Assembly (NCBI GenBank): GCA_019348475.1 | Contig: JAHWJJ010000013.1 | Location: 1 to 19,859, forward strand | DNA from: Gemmatimonadota bacterium | Lineage (GTDB): Bacteria > Gemmatimonadota > Gemmatimonadetes > Longimicrobiales > Longimicrobiaceae | Direction: 5' to 3' | DNA: 19,859 nucleotides | Position numbers and translations under genes: made by a program | Part shown: positions 14,993 to 19,859 of the stretch, in pieces | Layout of the letters: each line of letters opens with the position of its first letter | How positions within the stretch are numbered: the first letter of the stretch is position 1 | Notes under the pieces: generated by a model | Seen by the model: the letters and a program-made list of their open reading frames with translations, nothing else | Database searches by the model: none | Told to the model about the DNA's origin: nothing

Positions 14993-15589
14993 TCAAGTCT
15001 TTTGTACGCCGCGCAACTTCAAGGCGTCACGGCACTCAGCGCAGAATGTGTGCCCCTTGTGGTCGCTGTCGGCAATGTGCCGGGAGGGATACATGACGCA
15101 CGATGCGCGCCGGCAGTGCCCCGCGCCCGCCAGGTGTCCCAGCTCGTGCACCGCCTGGGTAAGGAGCCGCGCGCGCAGAACCTGCCCGTCGGCGCCCGAT
15201 CCGCCGCGCAGCGGCTGGATGCCGACGACGGCGCAGCATCCCTCCATCGCGGCCTCGCCGAAGACCTCGCCCACGCCCTCGGCGCAAAGGCCGGCATCGG
15301 CTATTGCCAGCCGCCACGTCCGCCGCGCATTCCCTTCCCCGCCCTGCGCGCGCTCCATCAGCGCGTGGATCAGGTGGATGGAGCGGTAAAGCCCGCTTTC
15401 CGTTTCCCTCCACTCGTCGCGCAGCGGCAGCGCGTCACCAACCCACCATTGCACCCCGAGCTCGCCCTGCAGGTCACGTCCGAGCGCGTCCAGCAGCGCG
15501 CGGTCCACGCCGCCGGCTGGGACCAGTTCGATGGGCCGCAGCTTCCGCCTGCGCCGCGGGATGCGGCGGCGGAGTTTCAGCACTCTCAC
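14993..15589 (-). CDS. amzA: Archaemetzincin (peptidase M54)
   Basis: A 198-residue zinc protease of the metzincin clan. The signature HELGHLAGAGHCRRASCVM gives catalytic zinc ligands His148, His152 and His158 and base Glu149; Cys159 and Cys164 with Cys183-x2-Cys186 (FCAEC) form the second, structural zinc site that defines archaemetzincins, and the Met-turn is Met166. Length matches the family. The family is best known in archaea and vertebrates, with patchy occurrence in bacteria. No signal peptide is present; the basic N-terminus (MRVLKLRRRIPRRRRKLRPI) might bind nucleic acid or be a start artefact. The start is a GTG with a weak ribosome site; a second GTG two codons later is possible. 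It is upstream of the 129-residue unknown gene on the same strand. Substrates are unknown. Confidence 0.92.
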   Translation of the reverse strand: MRVLKLRRRIPRRRRKLRPIELVPAGGVDRALLDALGRDLQGELGVQWWVGDALPLRDEWRETESGLYRSIHLIHALMERAQGGEGNARRTWRLAIADAGLCAEGVGEVFGEAAMEGCCAVVGIQPLRGGSGADGQVLRARLLTQAVHELGHLAGAGHCRRASCVMYPSRHIADSDHKGHTFCAECRDALKLRGVQKT

Positions 15590-15650
15590 GAGAAGCGGCT
15601 GGGCAGGCCGGGAGTCATGTCAAAAGTGGAGATCCTTGCGGTCCCTCACC

Positions 15651-15695
15651 CGATCGGAAAGAAACGAGCCGCTCGCCGGATGCGGAAGCGGCTCG
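15651..15695 (-). terminator. Intrinsic terminator of the ETF-QO gene
   Basis: On the minus strand CGAGCCGCT, 13-base loop, AGCGGCTCG (15695-15687 and 15673-15665) followed by TTTCTTTCC, 32 bases after the stop at 15727. Confidence 0.75.
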
Positions 15696-15726
15696 GGCAA
15701 CCGCGCGCGGAGAAATCACGTCGCGC

Positions 15727-17388
15727 TTACATCCGCTTGTACGACGGGCCGCTGCCGCCTTCGCGCGGGGTCCAGCGCGGGCCGATGGCGTCGGTGGCCT
15801 TGCAGTCGATGCAGTTGGGCGCGTTCACGACCAGCTTGTCGCCGCTCCGTTCGTAGACGCCGGCGGGGCACATGTGCACGTACAGCTCCGCCACCTCCTT
15901 CGGCACGTCCTGGCCCACGATCAGGTGGCCGGGGATGTCGTCGCGGGTCTGGTTGCCGCTCTTGAACACCGCATCCACCTTGCTGAACGTCAGCTTTCCG
16001 TCGGCGACGAACGGCGTCTCCGCCGTCACCTGGCGGGGCACCTCGGCGTCCGCGTGCATCGGGATGCGCCGGCCGAAGAGGCGGCCTCCGCTGATGGTCA
16101 TCAGCCCCGCCTTCACGCCGCCGACGAAGAAGCCGTCCTTGAAGGCCAGGCGCTGGTTGCGGCTGCGGTACAGGTCGTCACGGATGTAGCTGCCGTCCAC
16201 CATCCGGTCGTATTCCGACAGGGACGCGGCGGAGACGTCGCCCTTCTTGAGCCCCTGGAAGATGGCTCGGGCGGCGAACATGCCGCTCTGCATGGCGTAG
16301 TGGATGCCTTTGAGCGAGGGCACGTCCACGAACCCCGCGGTGTCGCCCACCATCAGCAGGCCGTCGCCGCTCTTGCGCTGCGGGACGGCGTACCAGCCGC
16401 CTTCGGGGATGGTCTTGGCGCCCCACTCCACCATCTCGCCGCCTTCCAGGTACTTGCGAAAGTACGGGTGCTGCTTCATCCGCTGCAGCAGCTGGTGCAC
16501 GTCCAGCGTGGTCTGCCGGTAGTCCAGGCCCACGACCAGGCCGATGGCGACCAGGTTCGGCTGCAGCGGATACATGAAGCTGCCGCCGAACGCGTCGCGC
16601 GGCAGCGGCCACCCCAGGGTGTGGACGATGCGGTCCAGCGGCGTCTTCGTCTCCCACAGCTCCTTTACGCCCAGCGCGAAGATCTGCGGGTTCTCGCTCT
16701 CGATCCCCTGCCACTGCGTCCACGCCTGCCCCAGGGGCCCGCGCGTCCCCTCCGCCAGCACGGTGACGCGCGCGGTCAGGTCCGTGGGCGGCTCGCCGCC
16801 GCTGCCGTCGCGGCTCTGGCCGCTCGGCGTCGTCCGCACCCCGCGGACGGCCTGGCCGTCGACGAGGAGAGAGTCGACCGGAAAGCCGGGAAACACGTTC
16901 ACGCCCAGCCCCTCCGCCTTGTCCCCCAGCCAGCGGCAGATCTCGCTGATGGAGGCGGCAAAGTTCCCCGCGTTGTGCATGGGGGGAGGCGTGGGGATGG
17001 GGATCTGCCCTTTTGCCGTCAGCAGGAGCACCGATTCCTTGCCGACCGGATCGCGGAAGGGGAAGTCGGAATCCTGCAGCTCAGGGAACAGCTCGCGGAA
17101 GGCGCGCGGGTTGACCACCGCGCCCGAGAGGTTGTGCTCGCCCAGCGCAGACGCCTTGTCCAGCACCGCGATCTGCGTTTCGCCCAGCGTGCCGCCGGCC
17201 TCGGTGTCCTTCTGGATCAGGCGCGCCAGCTCGATGGCGCACGCCAGCCCCGCCGGGCCCGCGCCCACGATGACGACGTCCATCTCGATCGCCTCGGCGT
17301 CGGGCGCGTCCGTGACGATCAGCCGCTCGCGCGGAAGCGGCGGCTGGTGGCGGACGGGAAGGACGGTGCCGCGTGCAGCGTCTGCCAT
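15727..17388 (-). CDS. Electron transfer flavoprotein-ubiquinone oxidoreductase (ETF-QO)
   Basis: A 553-residue membrane-associated flavo-iron-sulfur protein that passes electrons from ETF (fed by acyl-CoA and related dehydrogenases) to quinone. The FAD motif VVIVGAGPAGLACAIEL is at 38-54; LGEHNLSGAVVNPRA, MVGDTAGFVDVPSLKGIHYAM and the C-terminal ferredoxin-like domain are family hallmarks. In that domain the cluster ligands appear as Cys507 (CPAGVYE), Cys526 and Cys529 (NCIDC), but the fourth position, normally CKTC, reads CKAT, with Thr532; I read the DNA codon as ACC. The protein ends GGSGPSYKRM like other ETF-QOs. Start ATG 17388 has GGAG six bases upstream, and a good promoter lies at 17475-17447. 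ETF subunit genes are not adjacent. A terminator follows. Confidence 0.93.
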   Translation of the reverse strand: MADAARGTVLPVRHQPPLPRERLIVTDAPDAEAIEMDVVIVGAGPAGLACAIELARLIQKDTEAGGTLGETQIAVLDKASALGEHNLSGAVVNPRAFRELFPELQDSDFPFRDPVGKESVLLLTAKGQIPIPTPPPMHNAGNFAASISEICRWLGDKAEGLGVNVFPGFPVDSLLVDGQAVRGVRTTPSGQSRDGSGGEPPTDLTARVTVLAEGTRGPLGQAWTQWQGIESENPQIFALGVKELWETKTPLDRIVHTLGWPLPRDAFGGSFMYPLQPNLVAIGLVVGLDYRQTTLDVHQLLQRMKQHPYFRKYLEGGEMVEWGAKTIPEGGWYAVPQRKSGDGLLMVGDTAGFVDVPSLKGIHYAMQSGMFAARAIFQGLKKGDVSAASLSEYDRMVDGSYIRDDLYRSRNQRLAFKDGFFVGGVKAGLMTISGGRLFGRRIPMHADAEVPRQVTAETPFVADGKLTFSKVDAVFKSGNQTRDDIPGHLIVGQDVPKEVAELYVHMCPAGVYERSGDKLVVNAPNCIDCKATDAIGPRWTPREGGSGPSYKRM

Positions 17389-17446
17389 GCGTTCTCCGTG
17401 GGGCTGATCAGCGGGTTCGTTTCGGGTCCCTGGAAAGTCGGGGCGG

Positions 17447-17475
17447 ATTATACGGGCTGGCCCGGTGGATCGCAA
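17447..17475 (-). promoter_or_regulatory. Promoter of the ETF-QO gene
   Basis: TTGCGA (17475-17470), 17-base spacer, perfect TATAAT (17452-17447) on the minus strand, giving a leader of about 50 bases before the ATG at 17388. The best sigma-70-type promoter in the window. Confidence 0.7.
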
Positions 17476-17520
17476 AGGCAGGCGGGGTACGGCGCGGCAC
17501 GGTGATGGGGCCCCGCCGCC

Positions 17521-17965
17521 TCAGAGCAGGTCCTTCGCCAGGTGGGGGAGCGCGACCTGCCGGCAGCGGACCAGCCGGCCCAGCGAGCCGAAGAGGATGA
17601 AGCCGGGGAGCGCCCATCCGCGCCGCCCCCGCCACCGCGGTAACGACGAAGAACGGCGGCAGCCCGCCGCCGCGCCTGCCGAACACCACGGCGTTCCCCA
17701 TCCGCGGCGGTCGCGCAGCGTGGCCTGCATCCCATCCAGCGCGCCGCGCAGACAGGCGGCCGCGCCGCATGGCGCGGCTGGCGGCAAAGTAGACCGGCGC
17801 CTTCCGGCAATCTGCCCGACGGTGGCCACCAGGACCAGCGCCACCGGCATCTCCGACGGCGCCACGGCTGCGGCGCCCAGCAGGTACAGCTCCAGGTTGC
17901 CGACGGGAAAGACCGCGCTCACCGGCCACTCCAAGGGTGGTGAGCCAGACCGCGATTTCGGACAT
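17521..17965 (-). pseudogene. Frameshifted DedA/YqaA-like (VTT-domain) membrane protein remnant
   Basis: Reading the minus strand, family-like sequence alternates between two frames: MSEIAVWLTTLG (from ATG 17965), then in the next frame SAVFPVGNLELYLLGAAAV and VALVLVATVGQIAG, then the first frame again KAPVYFAASRAMR, back for MQATLRDRRGWG, again for NAVVFGRR and PPFFVVTAVAGAARMG, and finally FILFGSLGRLVRCRQVALP to the stop at 17521. Joined, these give about 145 residues of a small multi-helix membrane protein resembling the YqaA/DedA (SNARE-associated, VTT) family: glycine-rich VGQIAG, then PPFFVVT, then GRLVR. At least five frame changes are needed, so no functional protein can be made. The resemblance is from memory of the family; multiple sequencing errors are a less likely alternative. 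Confidence 0.7.
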
Positions 17966-17971
17966 CCATCC

Positions 17972-18010
17972 CGAAGAAAGAGCGGACGCGCGGCCCCGAC
18001 GCGCGTCCGC
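17972..18010 (-). terminator. Intrinsic terminator of the deacetylase operon
   Basis: A perfect 11-bp stem GCGGACGCGCG / CGCGCGTCCGC with a 7-base loop (17982-18010), followed on the minus strand by TCTTTCTTCG. It lies 64 bases after the stop at 18074. Confidence 0.8.
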
Positions 18011-18073
18011 CAATTCAGGTCCAGCCCGGCGGCCGCACCGGTCCTCTCCGCCCGGCGTGGAAGGGGGTAGCGG

Positions 18074-18613
18074 TCATGAGATGAACATCGTCAGCGGCCG
18101 GTCCACCTCCCACGCGCCCTGGGCATTCTTGCGCAGCAACAGGGTGCCGCCACGCGAGGCTCCGCAGGTGCCGAGGTGGTCCATTCGGACGAGGTGCGCC
18201 CACCAGACGACAGCGGTCTTCCCATCCCTGCTGACGCCCGGCCGGGACAGCGTCAGCACGTGCTTACGCTCGCTGCACGGGGTACGGGGATCATCCACGT
18301 GCTCGCTGGTGAAGGTCACGTTCACGTCCGGCGGCAGCAGGTCGGCCATCAGCGCAGGCTCGCGGCTCACGAGCAGGTACGCTGCCCACGCGTCCACGGG
18401 CACACCCAGCGCGGGTCTGCACGTATCCCAGAACCGCTCGCATGGTTCGGCCCACGTGCTGTCACTCACGACGGCATCACGGCCGTACCGCGCAATCATG
18501 AACGCCAGCACCTCCTGCTCCGGCGTCCGCTCCTGGGCCTCAGCGCCCGTGGCACCAAAGGCGCCAAGGATGGCAGCGGTCGCCGTGATGGCTCTTCGGA
18601 TCGCGAGAAGCAT
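18074..18613 (-). CDS. Small secreted protein of unknown function
   Basis: A 179-residue protein with a Sec signal peptide (MLLAIRRAITATAAILGAFGATGAEAQE, shown here in two parts: basic start, hydrophobic core 8-22, cleavage after AEA at about residue 26). The mature part has four cysteines (Cys58, Cys65, Cys113, Cys150) that could form two disulfides. The C-terminal third, GKTAVVWWAHL ... GGTLLLRKNAQGAWEV, resembles the last strands of NTF2-like or DUF-type secreted proteins in which a glycine-rich turn is followed by a Lys/Arg-x-G-x-W strand; this is only a resemblance. The ATG at 18613 lies 24 bases after the deacetylase stop, so it is probably cotranscribed; ribosome site is weak. Terminator downstream at 18010-17972. 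Function unknown. Confidence 0.8.
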   Translation of the reverse strand: MLLAIRRAITATAAILGAFGATGAEAQERTPEQEVLAFMIARYGRDAVVSDSTWAEPCERFWDTCRPALGVPVDAWAAYLLVSREPALMADLLPPDVNVTFTSEHVDDPRTPCSERKHVLTLSRPGVSRDGKTAVVWWAHLVRMDHLGTCGASRGGTLLLRKNAQGAWEVDRPLTMFIS

Positions 18614-18637
18614 GGTCGTTCGGGGGATGAGGTTCGA

Positions 18638-19678
18638 TCAGTTCCGCCGCCGCCGCGACAGCGCCTGCACCCACCCGGGCACCGCGGGTTCGCCGGCCAG
18701 GGAGGCCGCGGGCGTGCCCCGCGTGAGCGCCCACCGGTGGATCCAGCTGGGGCCGCGCGGGCCGGTGTAGGTATCCTCCGACGCATACGCCGGGTCCTCC
18801 ATCGCCTGCTCCAGCGGAACGAAGGCGTAGCCGCGGCGCCGGTACATCTGCGCCAGCCGGCCAAAGTGGTCGGCGTTGATGTTGTTGGCGTGCAGCAGCA
18901 GCACCTGCGGAATCTCGCGGCCAAAGAGCGCCACCGACTGTCGCTCCCAGTACGCCGTCACCGCCTCCATGTAGCGGACGTACTCGTCCGCCACGCGTGC
19001 GCGGGTTTCGTCATCCGGTGCCAGGTCGTACGCGGCGGCAAAGAGGTAGTCGCTGTTGTCGAGGGTGACGGGCGCAACGCGGTATTCTTGCTCCGCGAGA
19101 AAGGTCTCGAAGCGCCGCCGGTCCTGGAGCGTGCGCCCCGTGCGCAGAAAGGGATGCCGAAAGAACCGCGGCTGGCGCCCGGCTGCCTGCATCACCAGCC
19201 GCGTCACGGAATCGCCGCGCGCCACGTCCGTGATGTACGCGTCCACCGGCGTGGCGTGAAAATCGGGGTGCGAATACGCGTGGTTCCCCAGCTCCAGCCC
19301 TGCGTCCACCCACCGCCGCAGCGTGGCCACGCGGCGCGGGTCCACGCGCCCGTCCGTCAGCAGCTTTTGCTCGTTCACGAAGCCGATCGCGGGGACTCGG
19401 TGCTCCGCGAGCGACCGCAGCAGGCGGTCGGTGATGCGCTCGTAGGTGGCGACGGACCGGTCCCCCTGCGCCAGCGCCGGCAGGTCGTCGAAGGTGACTG
19501 CGACCCTCCGCCCGTCCTGCCGCAGCGGCACCATCGCCGCCTTCGTCTCGTGCGCTACGGGTGGCGGGGGACGGAACGCCCCGATCATCGCCGTGATCAT
19601 TACCGCGATGATCGTGGTGGCGAGGAGGCCGAACGACACCGTGCGGACATACGGGGGCATGGGTCGCGCGTCATTCAT
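18638..19678 (-). CDS. Membrane-anchored polysaccharide deacetylase (NodB homology)
   Basis: A 346-residue carbohydrate esterase family 4 type protein. A transmembrane signal anchor spans about residues 13-34; the catalytic domain faces outward. Motif 1 is VAVTFDDLP with Asp64 and Asp65; motif 2 is GNHAYSHPDFH with metal ligands His133 and His137; motif 3 is RHPFLRTG (Arg174-Phe177, where RxPY is usual); motif 4 is LDNSD; motif 5 is LLHAN with His263. It probably removes acetyl groups from N-acetylated cell-wall or exopolysaccharide sugars. The ATG at 19678 overlaps the stop of the upstream gene by one base (TGATG), so translation is coupled; the frame is open further upstream but that reading is a shadow of the upstream gene. 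A small secreted protein follows. Exact substrate is unknown. Confidence 0.9.
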   Translation of the reverse strand: MNDARPMPPYVRTVSFGLLATTIIAVMITAMIGAFRPPPPVAHETKAAMVPLRQDGRRVAVTFDDLPALAQGDRSVATYERITDRLLRSLAEHRVPAIGFVNEQKLLTDGRVDPRRVATLRRWVDAGLELGNHAYSHPDFHATPVDAYITDVARGDSVTRLVMQAAGRQPRFFRHPFLRTGRTLQDRRRFETFLAEQEYRVAPVTLDNSDYLFAAAYDLAPDDETRARVADEYVRYMEAVTAYWERQSVALFGREIPQVLLLHANNINADHFGRLAQMYRRRGYAFVPLEQAMEDPAYASEDTYTGPRGPSWIHRWALTRGTPAASLAGEPAVPGWVQALSRRRRN

Positions 19679-19859
19679 CAGCGGGTCCCCTCGGCGGCGG
19701 CGCGGATCCGCACCGTGCGCTCCAGCTCGTCGCGCGACTGCAGGACCTTGCGGCGGATGTCGATGGGCAGCTCCGGCGTCTCTGCCAGGAACGCGTCCAC
19801 GATCTCCAGCGCCGCGGGGGACGCGTGGCCGCCGATGAAGGCGCTGATCCACCGGGGCA
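19678..19859 (-). CDS. C-terminal end of an unidentified protein, cut by window edge
   Basis: The minus strand is open from the right edge to a TGA at 19680-19678 and gives about 59 residues: PRWISAFIGGHASPAALEI, a helical VDAFLAETPELPIDIRRKVL, then a charged end QSRDELERTVRIRAAAEGTR. Its stop overlaps the deacetylase start (TGATG), an arrangement typical of coupled genes. The first part faintly recalls the ISAFxxGE pattern of anti-sigma zinc-finger proteins but without cysteines. Too little is visible to assign a function. Confidence 0.65.
   Translation of the reverse strand, partial: PRWISAFIGGHASPAALEIVDAFLAETPELPIDIRRKVLQSRDELERTVRIRAAAEGTR

Noticed and set aside
15304..17505. 733-codon plus-strand open frame opposite ETF-QO and archaemetzincin
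   Set aside because: Antisense to two genes with clear catalytic motifs; its translation is low complexity.

Overview
The window is GC-rich (roughly 70 percent) bacterial chromosomal DNA with strong G/C preference at third codon positions, compact single genes and short operons, and many intergenic hairpin repeats. The gene set fits the Gemmatimonadota, most likely a Longimicrobium-like soil or desert organism: Tat-exported TldD/PmbA-type proteins, a bacterial archaemetzincin, a trehalose-synthesis enzyme, a monomeric ETF-ubiquinone oxidoreductase and a PIN toxin-antitoxin pair. The assignment rests on gene content and repeat style only. No rRNA, tRNA, CRISPR array, insertion sequence or prophage gene was seen.

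Layout from left to right. A TldD/PmbA-family gene leaves the window at the left edge (minus strand). A 520-base gap with three hairpin repeats and a heptamer array follows, then treY (plus; GH13 maltooligosyltrehalose synthase). After a 400-base gap with a long 30-bp-stem inverted repeat come, on the minus strand, a membrane-anchored lytic transglycosylase, a PIN-domain toxin with its antitoxin (ATGA overlap), a threonine synthase, an unknown protein ending in a zinc ribbon, and a FAD-dependent amine-oxidase-like protein. Divergent from the last is a plus-strand operon: a complete Tat-exported TldD-like protein (a close paralog of the left-edge gene) and its TldE/PmbA-like partner, closed by a strong terminator. 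The rest is minus-strand: a 92-aa cysteine-bearing small protein, a 129-aa unknown protein, an archaemetzincin, an ETF-QO with a clear TTGCGA-17-TATAAT promoter, a frameshifted remnant of a DedA/YqaA-like membrane protein, and an operon of an unknown gene (tail only), a membrane-anchored polysaccharide deacetylase and a small secreted protein, ended by a terminator.

Functionally the window is mixed housekeeping and cell-envelope genes. The points most worth a second look are: the duplicated Tat-targeted TldD-like proteins, whose full-length copy contains no cysteine (so it lacks the third metal ligand of classical TldD) and whose TldE partner has no export signal of its own; the ETF-QO that has lost one of four iron-sulfur cysteines; the multi-frameshift pseudogene; and several families of intergenic repeats that recur within 20 kb. 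I see no clear defence island or completely new multi-gene system.
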